From an uncultured Clostridium sp. (GTDB lineage: Bacteria; Bacillota; Clostridia; Lachnospirales; Lachnospiraceae): 64,000 bases of DNA. Of the stretch, positions 17,028 through 25,500 are shown piece after piece; the stretch's first letter is position 1; every line of letters starts with the position of its first letter. Made by a program: the position numbers and the translations under genes. Location: NCBI RefSeq assembly GCF_900547735.1, contig NZ_URHZ01000001.1:116789-180788 (forward strand), written 5' to 3'. Under the pieces are notes generated by a model. That model ran no database searches and had not been told where the DNA came from. It saw only the letters and a program-made list of their open reading frames with translations.

Positions 17028-18851
17028 GTGATTAAGTCTAAAAGAGGGTTGATTTTGGGATTCTTGGTTTTGGGGGCAGTTGCAGGGTGCATCGGCTGCG
17101 GAAATCGGAAGGCTCAAACGGATAACCACATTAAGATAAGCCTTTATGATTTTAAAATGTTGGGCGAATATACGGACTATGTGGAAGCGCAGGTGCCGGA
17201 TGCAGAGATTGAATGGAGCGTGGGAAAGAACACATTGGATTTTTACACCTATCTGCAAAAACACGACGAACTGCCGGACATTATGACAACCAGGCGTTTT
17301 TCGGTGCTGGATGCACAGCCGCTGAAGGACAGTCTTTTGGATTTGAGCGAAACGGAGCTGGCTTCATCCTACCACAGTGTTTACTTAGATAAATACAGAA
17401 ACGAGGATGGTACGGTGAACTGGCTGCCGGCTCCGGGAATTTTTGACAATCTGGTTGCAAACAAGGCTTTGTTTGAACAGTATCAGATTCCGCTGCCCAC
17501 AGATTATGACAGCTTTGTAGAAGCCTGTCTGGCATTTGAAGCAAAAGGAATCCGTGGATTTGCCAGCGATTATGCTTACGACTATACCAGCATGGAGATT
17601 ATTCAAGGGCTTTCCATCGAGGCGCTATCCTCGCTGGAGGGGAAAACATGGCGGCACGAATATGAGAACAGGATGACGGCAGGGCTGGACGACGTAGTGT
17701 GGCCGGAAGCCTTTGAGCGGATTCAGAATCTGATTGATAAAGGTGTCATAAGGGCGGATGAGGCAGACTGGGACTACTATAAGGTGCACGAGGAATTCAT
17801 CAACAATCGTATCGCGGTAATCAGGGGAACCGGAGCCATTGCCTCAGAGGCCGTCAAATACGACAACATGGAAGTAGCGGCGCTGCCCTACTTTGGAAGC
17901 TCCAGCGAAGAAAACTGGGCGCTGACCTACCCGGTGTTCCAGATAGCGGTCAATCACAGCGCAGAGGAAGATGAGAACCGAAAAAAGCTGGTGATGGAAG
18001 TGTTGAATGCCATGTTAAACCGGGACGCACAGCTTATTTTAAATGAAAAGATTGGCGCGCAGATCTCCTACAACAAGGATATCACCCTTCCACTGCCGGA
18101 GGAAATGTCCCAGATGGAGCCGCTGATTAAAAAGAATCATATCTATATCAGAATCGCTTCCAATGACTTTTTTAAGACGTCGCTGGACGTTTTTTCCGGG
18201 ATGGTGTTAGGAGAATATGATGCAGAGCAGGCATACCGGGTATTTGACGATAGCCTGAATAGCGCGGGGGCTGTGCCGGAGCAGACGGTGGTAACCTTTG
18301 AACAGAGTTATCCGTATGCGTGGGATTCCGAAAAAGGGAATGCGGCCGGTTCAAGTATTGCCAATACGGTCTGCAAAGCGTTGGGGGCAGACGTGTTTGT
18401 CATGCCGTTTTACAACGTTACCTGCGGAGTTTATGCCGATGGGCAGACCAAGGCGGAAATGGGGTATCCAGCGCAGGGACACTCGATTGTCATGGGGGCA
18501 GTTACGGGAAGCGAGTTGGAGAATTTATTGAAGCAGTTGGTTGCACAGACCGATGAGGCGTATCAGCTGCCGATCGTCAGTGGTATCACGATGGAAATCA
18601 AACAGACGGAAAACGGCTTTGAACTGACCGGCTTAAAGGTCAGAGGAACGGAACTGCCGCCGGATGATGTATTTAACTTTGCTTATTCCGATAAAGCCGG
18701 GAGAGATGTGACAAATGCGCTTCAATACGTCGGAGGAAGCGAAAAGTTCCCGGCAGTGGAAGGAAAGAATCTGCAGTCGGTCTGGACCGAATATCTTACA
18801 GAGGGGAATCAGCCTCTGGCGCCATCGGACTATCTCGTATTAAGCAAATAG
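17028..18851 (+). CDS. Solute-binding lipoprotein with a 5'-nucleotidase C-terminal-like domain
   Basis: A 607-residue surface lipoprotein. GTG start after GGGAGGA; signal peptide with lipobox LGAVAGC (Cys21). Residues about 35-400 look like a family-1 extracellular solute-binding protein (NWLPAPGIFDNLVANKALFEQYQIPLPTDYD is split here by the typical N-K-x-L-F motif). Residues about 430-600 resemble the C-terminal substrate domain of 5'-nucleotidases (LGADVFVMPFYNVTCGVYADG, GAVTGSELENLL, LPIVSGITMEI). No ABC permease is nearby. The hybrid histidine kinase gene begins 9 bp later, so this is probably its extracellular sensor partner rather than part of an importer. Confidence 0.75.
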   Translation: MIKSKRGLILGFLVLGAVAGCIGCGNRKAQTDNHIKISLYDFKMLGEYTDYVEAQVPDAEIEWSVGKNTLDFYTYLQKHDELPDIMTTRRFSVLDAQPLKDSLLDLSETELASSYHSVYLDKYRNEDGTVNWLPAPGIFDNLVANKALFEQYQIPLPTDYDSFVEACLAFEAKGIRGFASDYAYDYTSMEIIQGLSIEALSSLEGKTWRHEYENRMTAGLDDVVWPEAFERIQNLIDKGVIRADEADWDYYKVHEEFINNRIAVIRGTGAIASEAVKYDNMEVAALPYFGSSSEENWALTYPVFQIAVNHSAEEDENRKKLVMEVLNAMLNRDAQLILNEKIGAQISYNKDITLPLPEEMSQMEPLIKKNHIYIRIASNDFFKTSLDVFSGMVLGEYDAEQAYRVFDDSLNSAGAVPEQTVVTFEQSYPYAWDSEKGNAAGSSIANTVCKALGADVFVMPFYNVTCGVYADGQTKAEMGYPAQGHSIVMGAVTGSELENLLKQLVAQTDEAYQLPIVSGITMEIKQTENGFELTGLKVRGTELPPDDVFNFAYSDKAGRDVTNALQYVGGSEKFPAVEGKNLQSVWTEYLTEGNQPLAPSDYLVLSK

Positions 18852-18860
18852 GAGCGGAAT

Positions 18861-21410
18861 ATGAAGTTAAAGCTGCGTCGCATCGTCCTGCAACTGTTAT
18901 TGGCTGGGGCAATTATACTTCTGGTATTTGTCCCATATACCCGGTATATGACCCGCCAGGTCCGAAATGAGAGCGCCCAGCATCTGGAAGAGCTGTTTCT
19001 TCAGGTCAACAACACTTTCTCCAGTGTTGTGTCCCGCACATGGGGTATCCTGCATGGCTGGGAGATGTCTATTCAGGAAAAGGGCGGAGATCAGAATGGG
19101 CAAAAGCAACTGGAAGCGTATATGGAAGAGCAGAAAGAAGCCTGGGACTTTATTGAAGTCTACTTCCTGGATAAAAACGGAAATTATATGACTCTTTCCG
19201 GCCGGAACGGCTATTTTGATTTGGGGGACAGCCTTTTTTCCCTGATGAACGAGAAGAGGGATATCGTAGTCAATAATACACTCAGCACTGGGGAGTCGAT
19301 CTTTCTGTTTGCGGTTCCCGTAAACGAGGGCAGGCTGGGGGACTTTACCTTTCGGGCAGTCGGTGTCTCCTATCATCAGAATACCCTGATTAATCTGCTG
19401 AAAATCAACGCCTTTGATAACCAGGCGGACTGCTTTGTCATTTTGCCCAATGGCACGATTGCCATGTCCGGCCAGGAGCGGAAAGAGAAAATAACCTATA
19501 ATTTCTTTGCCTACCTGGAAAAGGATGCCCGCTTCCGGTATGGAACGCTGGATTCGCTGCGCTCAGATATCCGGAATCAAAAAATGGGAATGGTAGAGTT
19601 CTATGAGGGCGGCGTGGATTACTATCTGTCTTATCTTCCGGTTGGCCTGGAAGACTGGACTATGCTGGGACTTGTTCCAAAGGATACGGTCAATGCTAAT
19701 ACCAACAGCCTGCGCATGGTCACGATCGCCGTGATGGGAGCGCTGTTTTTAGGGCTGTCTCTGATGATTATAGCCAGCCTGATCCGCAGAAACCGCAATT
19801 TAATCCATGGCAAGGACATAGAGCTGAAATTTAGGGAACAGTTATTTAACCTGCTCATTACAAATGTGGATGATATTTTCATCATGCTCAGTGCGGGAGC
19901 AACAGACGCAGAGTATGTAAGTCCAAATGTAGAACGGCTGCTGGGACTTTCCCAGAAGCAGGTGCAGGAGGATATTTTAAAACTGGAGCAGACCGCGCTC
20001 CGGGATACGCCGTTACTGACGGCATTGGGAACTCTTCCCATCGGTGAGAACCGCCGACAGGATGGTTACATGCGCAACTTAAGAACCGGGGAACTGCGCT
20101 GGTACTGCGCCGTACTGTACCATGAGATGGTGGAGGGCAGTGAGAAATATATCCTGATCCTGTCGGACCGCACCGACGAGAAGAGGAATGATGAGCGTCT
20201 AATCCAGGCTCTGGATGTTGCACGGAATGCAAATGCTGCAAAAAGCACGTTTCTGTCAAATATGTCCCACGATATCCGGACGCCTCTCAATGGTATTATC
20301 GGCATGACGGCCATCGCACAGGCGAGCTTAGAGGAGCGCGGCAAGATCGAGGACTGTTTAAATAAAATTTCGTTTTCTTCCAAACATCTGTTAGGACTGA
20401 TCAATGATATTCTGGACATGTCGAAAATAGAGAGCGGCAAGATGACGCTCAATTACGAGAACTTTTCCATGGAACAACTGGTGGAGGGCATTATGGAAAT
20501 CATAAGGCCCCAGGCATTGGCGAAGAAGCAGACTCTGGAGACGGCAGTCCGGGTTAAAAACCACGAACTTCTCGGAGATACCCTGCGGCTGAATCAGGTG
20601 CTCCTAAATCTTCTGTCAAACGCCGTGAAATATACTCAGGATGGCGGAAAAATTCTGCTCTCCGTAGAAGAACGGGACAGGACGTCCGCTAACTATATGG
20701 GATTTCGTTTTACGGTAACAGACAACGGACGGGGAATGACCGGAGATTACTTAAAGACGTTATTTGATCCGTTTTCCAGAGAGAAAGGCGCGGAGGTGTC
20801 TAAAATACAGGGGACCGGGCTGGGGATGTCCATCTGCAAGGGTATTGTGGAGCTGATGGGAGGAATTATTCAGGTGAACAGCGCTCCGGGAGAGGGCAGC
20901 ACGTTCATCGTGGATTTATCCCTGCGAATCGAGAAGGAGACGCTTGAAACTCAGGAAAATGCCAAATCCGGGGGAACCGGAGATTTTGACTACCATGGCA
21001 GACGCTTTTTGGTCGCCGAGGATAATGAATTGAACGCGGAGATTATCTGCCAGCTCCTTTCCATGGAGGGAGCCGAAGCTGTCCTGGCCCGCAATGGCCG
21101 GACGGCGGTAGAAATATTTAACAGTTCCGGTGAGTTTGCTTATGACGCTGTCTTCATGGACATTCAGATGCCGGTCATGAACGGTTATGACAGTGCGCGG
21201 GCGATCCGCGGACTTGACCGGCCGGATGCCGGCAGGGTTCCGATTATAGCGATGACGGCAGATGCTTTCGCGGAGGATATCCAGAAAGCCAGGGAGGCCG
21301 GAATGGATGCCCATGTGGCAAAACCGATTGACATGAAAGTATTGTCGGAGGCGCTGAGAGAAGTAGTGGTGGATCAAGAACATACGATTGAAGGCGGCGG
21401 CCAGGACTGA
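18861..21410 (+). CDS. Hybrid sensor histidine kinase/response regulator
   Basis: An 849-residue membrane kinase. Order: membrane helix 1 (about 9-25), extracellular Cache-like sensor (about 30-285), helix 2 (about 288-312), PAS-like domain (about 335-440), HisKA with phospho-His in SNMSHDIRTPLNG (H470), HATPase with NLLSNAVKYT and TGLGMSICKG, and a C-terminal receiver with phospho-Asp in VFMDIQMPVMNGY (about D767). No DNA-binding domain is present and no separate response regulator is adjacent, so the output partner is unknown. Co-transcribed with the upstream solute-binding lipoprotein, which likely feeds its sensor domain. Confidence 0.88.
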   Translation: MKLKLRRIVLQLLLAGAIILLVFVPYTRYMTRQVRNESAQHLEELFLQVNNTFSSVVSRTWGILHGWEMSIQEKGGDQNGQKQLEAYMEEQKEAWDFIEVYFLDKNGNYMTLSGRNGYFDLGDSLFSLMNEKRDIVVNNTLSTGESIFLFAVPVNEGRLGDFTFRAVGVSYHQNTLINLLKINAFDNQADCFVILPNGTIAMSGQERKEKITYNFFAYLEKDARFRYGTLDSLRSDIRNQKMGMVEFYEGGVDYYLSYLPVGLEDWTMLGLVPKDTVNANTNSLRMVTIAVMGALFLGLSLMIIASLIRRNRNLIHGKDIELKFREQLFNLLITNVDDIFIMLSAGATDAEYVSPNVERLLGLSQKQVQEDILKLEQTALRDTPLLTALGTLPIGENRRQDGYMRNLRTGELRWYCAVLYHEMVEGSEKYILILSDRTDEKRNDERLIQALDVARNANAAKSTFLSNMSHDIRTPLNGIIGMTAIAQASLEERGKIEDCLNKISFSSKHLLGLINDILDMSKIESGKMTLNYENFSMEQLVEGIMEIIRPQALAKKQTLETAVRVKNHELLGDTLRLNQVLLNLLSNAVKYTQDGGKILLSVEERDRTSANYMGFRFTVTDNGRGMTGDYLKTLFDPFSREKGAEVSKIQGTGLGMSICKGIVELMGGIIQVNSAPGEGSTFIVDLSLRIEKETLETQENAKSGGTGDFDYHGRRFLVAEDNELNAEIICQLLSMEGAEAVLARNGRTAVEIFNSSGEFAYDAVFMDIQMPVMNGYDSARAIRGLDRPDAGRVPIIAMTADAFAEDIQKAREAGMDAHVAKPIDMKVLSEALREVVVDQEHTIEGGGQD

Positions 21411-21424
21411 ATACGCGCAGGTTT

Positions 21425-21451
21425 GCGGCCGTTCCGGGACAGAGCGGCCGC
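21425..21451 (+). terminator. GC-rich hairpin after the hybrid kinase
   Basis: GCGGCCG (21425-21431) pairs with CGGCCGC (21445-21451). No T-run follows, so termination is uncertain. Confidence 0.35.
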
Positions 21452-21491
21452 TGTAAGGCCTTGTTTATATGAATATGACATTATAGATATG

Positions 21492-21528
21492 ACATGACAG
21501 ACAGTTGTCATGTTTCCTCTGATATAAT
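21492..21528 (+). promoter_or_regulatory. Palindrome and -10 element before the DUF3795 gene
   Basis: ACATGACA (21492-21499) and TGTCATGT (21506-21513) form an inverted repeat with 6-bp spacer directly upstream of a consensus TATAAT (21523-21528). The palindrome occupies the -35 position, so the regulator may be an activator or a blocking repressor. Confidence 0.55.
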
Positions 21529-21564
21529 AAGTCATAAAAAGACAAAAAGTGGAGGAATACGGTG

Positions 21565-21831
21565 ATGGCTGAGTCGAGATGTGGTATTTTATGCGGGGAA
21601 TGTGAATATAAAGAACAGATGGGGTGCAAAGGCTGTGTACAGATTGACAAACCGTTCTGGGGAGAAAGCTGCCTCGTAAAAGTCTGTTGTGAAGAGAAAG
21701 AACAGGAACACTGCGGACTGTGTGATGAATTTCCCTGTGACCTGCTGAAGCAGTTTGCCTATGATGAACAGCAGGGGGATGACGGTAAACGCATTGAACA
21801 GTGCAGATGCTGGGCAGAAAACGGAAGGTAA
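21565..21831 (+). CDS. DUF3795 cysteine-rich protein
   Basis: An 88-residue soluble protein with ten cysteines: CGILCGECEYK, GCKGCVQ, SCLVKVCCEE, HCGLCDEFPCDLL and QCRCW. This is the DUF3795 pattern, thought to bind zinc or an iron-sulfur cluster, with no defined function. ATG at 21565 is 9 nt after GGAGG; a GTG at 21562 is an alternative. It has its own palindromic control region and a terminator and sits next to the dps/ahpC stress genes. Confidence 0.85.
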   Translation: MAESRCGILCGECEYKEQMGCKGCVQIDKPFWGESCLVKVCCEEKEQEHCGLCDEFPCDLLKQFAYDEQQGDDGKRIEQCRCWAENGR

Positions 21832-21850
21832 AACGAATATCATGTGGAGC

Positions 21851-21903
21851 GGCCTGTTTTCCGTACAGAGGATATATTCCTGTACGGGGAACGGGCCTGT
21901 TTT
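21851..21903 (+). terminator. Terminator of the DUF3795 gene
   Basis: An imperfect long stem: CCGTACAG (21861-21868) pairs with CTGTACGG (21880-21887), continued outward by GGCC/GGCC, then TGTTTTAT. Confidence 0.6.
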
Positions 21904-21983
21904 ATATTGGAGGAATACAGGCCCATGAGAGAAAGGCAAATCTGAGCCCGGACAATATTGATAATAATTATTAATATTATTTC

Positions 21984-22036
21984 TTGACAAAATAAACGGC
22001 GTCTGATAGAATAAGGACAAGTTAGTAATAACTAAC
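21984..22036 (+). promoter_or_regulatory. dps promoter with iron-type operator, site B
   Basis: Consensus TTGACA (21984-21989), 17-bp spacer and TAGAAT (22007-22012). The operator GTTAGTAATAACTAAC (22021-22036) begins 8 bp after the -10, across the start of transcription, where a bound repressor would block RNA polymerase. Confidence 0.8.
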
Positions 22037-22098
22037 TGGGAAAAACAATGATTCAGGTTAAACAAAAATATAGATCGCAAAAAGAAAGGAAGAAAACC

Positions 22099-22533
22099 AT
22101 GAAAGAATTAATGAACAATTTAAATCAGTTACTTGCAGACTTAAACCTCTTATACCGCAAATTACAGAATTACCACTGGAACGTACAGGGAAAGGAATTT
22201 TTCGTCCTGCATGGGAAACTGGAAGAATATTACAACGGAGTAAATGAGGAGATTGACCAGATAGCGGAGCAAATATTGATGCTGGAGGGGCAGCCTCTCG
22301 GAAGGATGAAAGATTACCTGGAGATTGGTAAGATTGAGGAAGCTTCCAATGAAAAAGTGGGAGCAGCCGTTATTCTGGAAAATGTCCTGGCCGATTTCAG
22401 CTATGTGAAGAGACTTCTCATCAGCGTGAAAGAAAAGGCGGACGAAAACAAAGTATACGAGGTATCCGCGATGGCGGATTCCATGATAGCCCAGTACAGC
22501 AAGGCTGTCTGGATGCTCGAACAGTCAAAGTAG
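22099..22533 (+). CDS. dps: Dps family ferritin-like DNA-protection protein
   Basis: A 144-residue mini-ferritin. Dps assembles into 12-mers that oxidise and store iron with hydrogen peroxide, protecting DNA. The intersubunit ferroxidase ligands are visible in NYHWNVQGKEFFVLHGKLEEYY (split: H26, H38) and EEIDQIAEQIL (D53, E57). The ATG at 22099 follows AAAGAAAGGAAG; an upstream ATG at 22048 has no ribosome site. It heads a probable stress unit with ahpC, 41 bp downstream, and carries an operator of the iron-type set across its start site. Confidence 0.92.
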   Translation: MKELMNNLNQLLADLNLLYRKLQNYHWNVQGKEFFVLHGKLEEYYNGVNEEIDQIAEQILMLEGQPLGRMKDYLEIGKIEEASNEKVGAAVILENVLADFSYVKRLLISVKEKADENKVYEVSAMADSMIAQYSKAVWMLEQSK

Positions 22534-22574
22534 AAAACAAAAAATACAGACAATCATTTTAAGGAGGAATTATA

Positions 22575-23138
22575 ATGTCATTAATTGGAAAAGAGATAAG
22601 CGACTTCACGGTACAGGCCTATGCAGACGGCAGTTTTAAAGAAATCAGCAAAGCGGATGTAACAGGAAAATGGGCGGTGTTTTTCTTCTACCCGGCGGAT
22701 TTTACCTTTGTGTGCCCGACCGAGCTGGAGGATTTAGCCAATAAGTATGAGGAGTTCAAGGCAGTGGGCTGCGAGATATACAGCGTATCCTGCGACAGCC
22801 ATTTTGTACACAAGGCATGGCATGATGCATCCGCAACGATTAAGAAGATTGGATACCCGATGCTGGCCGACCCGACAGGCAAGCTTGCCAGGGACTTTGA
22901 TGTGATGATCGAAGAGAGCGGGATGGCAGAGCGCGGAAGCTTTATCGTGAATCCGGAAGGAAAGATTGTGGCCTACGAGGTCATTGCCGGTAACGTGGGC
23001 AGAAATGCGGACGAGCTGTTCAGAAGGGTGCAGGCATCCCAGTTCGTGGCAGAGCACGGCGACCAGGTTTGCCCGGCCAAGTGGCAGCCGGGAGCCGAGA
23101 CCTTAAAACCTAGCCTGGACCTGGTGGGACTGATTTAA
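22575..23138 (+). CDS. ahpC: Alkyl hydroperoxide reductase AhpC (2-Cys peroxiredoxin)
   Basis: A 187-residue typical 2-Cys peroxiredoxin that reduces hydrogen peroxide and organic peroxides in the cytosol. Peroxidatic Cys47 lies in DFTFVCPTE and the resolving Cys166 in GDQVCPAKW. Full family length; start ATG after AAGGAGG. It is followed by a reductase gene whose N-terminal half is thioredoxin-reductase-like and which likely recycles it. Confidence 0.96.
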   Translation: MSLIGKEISDFTVQAYADGSFKEISKADVTGKWAVFFFYPADFTFVCPTELEDLANKYEEFKAVGCEIYSVSCDSHFVHKAWHDASATIKKIGYPMLADPTGKLARDFDVMIEESGMAERGSFIVNPEGKIVAYEVIAGNVGRNADELFRRVQASQFVAEHGDQVCPAKWQPGAETLKPSLDLVGLI

Positions 23139-23203
23139 GGCCCGGTTCAGACACCGGAGAAGATACAAGGTAACCGAACAGGGGAGGAGGACGGAGACTT
23201 CTG

Positions 23204-23232
23204 AAAAGAAGAGGAAGTCTTCCTTCTTTTTT
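23204..23232 (+). terminator. Imperfect terminator between ahpC and the reductase
   Basis: GGAA/TTCC with an outer AAGAA/TTCTT stem and a 2-nt bulge, followed by six Ts. It would allow partial read-through, giving more AhpC than reductase. Confidence 0.5.
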
Positions 23233-23295
23233 AACCGGAACAGAAAAAAGGACGGCGCATTCCGTATGGGCGGCCATACGGTGAAAGGAGCGGAA

Positions 23296-24999
23296 TTGGA
23301 ACATTTATATGATGTAATCATTGTCGGCGGCGGTCCGGCAGGGCTGTCGGCGGCTATCTATATGGCCAGGGCCAGATATAAGGTCCTGGTGATGGAAAAG
23401 GAAAAGATCGGCGGCCAGATCACGATCACATCGGAAATTGTTAATTATCCGGGAGTGGAGAGAACAAGCGGAAAGGAACTGACGAATTCGATGAAGGAGC
23501 AGGCCGAGGCGTTCGGGGCCGAGTTTATCCTGGCGGAAGTATTTGACATGGATCTTGAGGAGGATATCAAGACACTCCGCACGACAGCCGGGGAGTACAG
23601 GGCTTTGGGCGTTGTTCTGGCTACGGGAGCAAACCCGAGAAAACTGGGCTTTAAAGGAGAAAAGGAATTCCAGGGCAGAGGCGTGGCTTACTGCGCCACC
23701 TGCGACGGAGAGTTTTTTACCGATCTGGAAGTCTTTGTCATTGGAGGCGGTTTCGCAGCGGTGGAAGAAGGAATTTTCCTGACAAAGTATGCCAAAAAGG
23801 TGAACCTGATCGTCAGGGAGGATGACTTTACCTGCGCAAAAACCGTATCCGATCAGGTGCGGAAAGAGGAAAAAATCACGGTCCGGTTTCATACCGAGAT
23901 TGTGGAGGCAGGCGGGGAAACTATGGTCTCCCATGCCCGTTTCAGGGACAATAAGACCGGAGAAGAGTGGACGCATGAAGCGGGAGAGGACGGAGGATTC
24001 GGAATTTTCGTCTTTGCCGGGTACGTGCCGAACACCTCCTGGATGGGCGGCAAGGTTGCCTGCAGCAGCCAGGGCTATCTCATCACCGACGAGAACCGGA
24101 AGACCAGTGTGGAGGGGGTCTACGGAGCAGGCGACGTGTGCATTAAGAACTTAAGGCAGGTGGTGACGGCAGTGTCGGATGGCGCTGTGGCTGCCACGTC
24201 TCTGGAAAAACACGTTTCCGCAGTCCATGAAAAACTCGGAATTCCGGAACTTCTAAGAAAAGACGCTCACATGGAGAAGCTGGGAACCCGCACCGAAAGC
24301 CGGAAGAAGGAAACGGAACGGGGCACGGGAGATTCTTTGCAGGAAGGTCGGAGCGGAGAGGGAAACACCTTCTTATCGGAGGAAATCAGGCGGCAGCTAT
24401 CCGGCCTGTTCGAAAAGTTTGAGAGTAAGGTCATGATAAAAGCGGAGCTGGACGACACCCCGCTGGCGGGGGAGATGAGCGGCTTTCTGGGAGAACTGGA
24501 GGGGCTCACGGATCGGCTCATCTGCGTGAGGGAGAGAATGACGGAACAGGAGAAGAGCAGGAGAGAGGCGGACGGCGAACTGTTTCCGGCCTTCCGGATT
24601 ATGAGGGAGGACGGGAGCGGGGGAAACATCCTGTTCCACGGAGTGCCGGGAGGCCACGAATTTAATTCCTTTGTCATTGCCCTGTATAATATGGCGGGGC
24701 CGGGGCAGCCGATCGATGGGGAATTGAAACAGCGTTTTTCATCGCTTGGAAAGGAAATGAATGTGAAAGTCATGGTATCACTGTCCTGCACCATGTGCCC
24801 GGAAGTGGTGATGGCCGCACAGAGGGCCGCCTCCCTTTCGGAGAAGGTGACGGGAGAGATGGTTGATCTGATGCATTATCCGGAGCTGAAAAAGAAATAT
24901 AAGATTATGAGCGTTCCCTGTATGATTGTCAACGACAGCCGGGTTTATTTCGGAAAGAAGAGCCTCGAAGAAGTGGCGGAGATATTGGAGGAGGGATAA
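23296..24999 (+). CDS. Thioredoxin-reductase/AhpF-like flavoprotein with C-terminal thioredoxin-fold domain
   Basis: A 567-residue flavoenzyme. Residues 1-310 are thioredoxin-reductase-like: FAD-binding DVIIVGGGPAGLSAA, active-site Cys133-Ala-Thr-Cys136 (CATCDGEFF), NADPH-site VIGGGFAAVEEG and the FAD C-terminal motif GVYGAGDV. A Glu/Arg-rich linker (about 325-365) leads to a thioredoxin-like domain with a second CxxC, C498-T-M-C501, and cis-Pro in MSVPCMI. This is the reverse of classical AhpF, whose thioredoxin-fold domain is N-terminal. TTG at 23296 follows AAAGGAG by 6 nt, better than the ATG at 23266. It probably reduces AhpC. Confidence 0.88.
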   Translation: MEHLYDVIIVGGGPAGLSAAIYMARARYKVLVMEKEKIGGQITITSEIVNYPGVERTSGKELTNSMKEQAEAFGAEFILAEVFDMDLEEDIKTLRTTAGEYRALGVVLATGANPRKLGFKGEKEFQGRGVAYCATCDGEFFTDLEVFVIGGGFAAVEEGIFLTKYAKKVNLIVREDDFTCAKTVSDQVRKEEKITVRFHTEIVEAGGETMVSHARFRDNKTGEEWTHEAGEDGGFGIFVFAGYVPNTSWMGGKVACSSQGYLITDENRKTSVEGVYGAGDVCIKNLRQVVTAVSDGAVAATSLEKHVSAVHEKLGIPELLRKDAHMEKLGTRTESRKKETERGTGDSLQEGRSGEGNTFLSEEIRRQLSGLFEKFESKVMIKAELDDTPLAGEMSGFLGELEGLTDRLICVRERMTEQEKSRREADGELFPAFRIMREDGSGGNILFHGVPGGHEFNSFVIALYNMAGPGQPIDGELKQRFSSLGKEMNVKVMVSLSCTMCPEVVMAAQRAASLSEKVTGEMVDLMHYPELKKKYKIMSVPCMIVNDSRVYFGKKSLEEVAEILEEG

Positions 25000-25107
25000 T
25001 CTTGTAAAGCATTCCGGGGACATCACGTTATTCTCTAATTAAGAAAAGCCAAAAAAGATAAAGTACAAAAAATAAAGGAAAAATAAATAAAGGAAAATAA
25101 TTAAACT

Positions 25108-25138
25108 AAAAAGCGTCCGGCACTGCGGGCGCTTTTTT
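25108..25138 (+). terminator. Terminator after the reductase
   Basis: AAGCGTCCG pairs with CGGGCGCTT (one wobble), followed by TTTTTT (25133-25138). Confidence 0.8.
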
Positions 25139-25215
25139 CGTCTTAATTCAGGAGAGTTACCGGAACACGCCTGGCTGACAGAAAACCTTCAGGATGGTGC
25201 AGGACTTACAGTTAT

Positions 25216-25275
25216 GCCGCGATATACTGAACATGCCGCAATATACTGAACATGCCGTAATATCCCGTAATATCC
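25216..25275. repeat. 19-bp tandem repeat plus a 10-bp duplication
   Basis: GCCGCGATATACTGAACAT (25216) and a one-mismatch copy (25235) are followed by a truncated third unit (25254), then CCGTAATATC twice. It lies in the 500-bp gap 25000-25500, which otherwise holds the terminator and the metal-type operator. Confidence 0.75.
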
Positions 25276-25392
25276 TGCAGGGCGGCCGCACCCGGAGAGA
25301 GTAAAAGGCTCCAAAAGGACGCACCGTGAATCTGTTTGGACATTATCTTGATTATCCTATTGATTTTTCCTTGATTAGCAGTTATATTACAT

Positions 25393-25420
25393 ATATGAAC
25401 AAATGAATAACTGTTCATAT
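25393..25420 (+). promoter_or_regulatory. ArsR/SmtB-like operator before the metal P-ATPase
   Basis: ATATGAACA (25393-25401) and TGTTCATAT (25412-25420) are perfect inverted arms; inside lies a second palindrome ATGAA-N6-TTCAT. Such sites are typical of ArsR/SmtB/CadC metal sensors. No such regulator gene is in the window. Confidence 0.6.
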
Positions 25421-25500
25421 GAAAAATAAATAACACTATTAACAGGAGGAGGCAGACAGAAATAAAGCCACCTTTTCCATTAGAAAGGAGAGGAAATACT

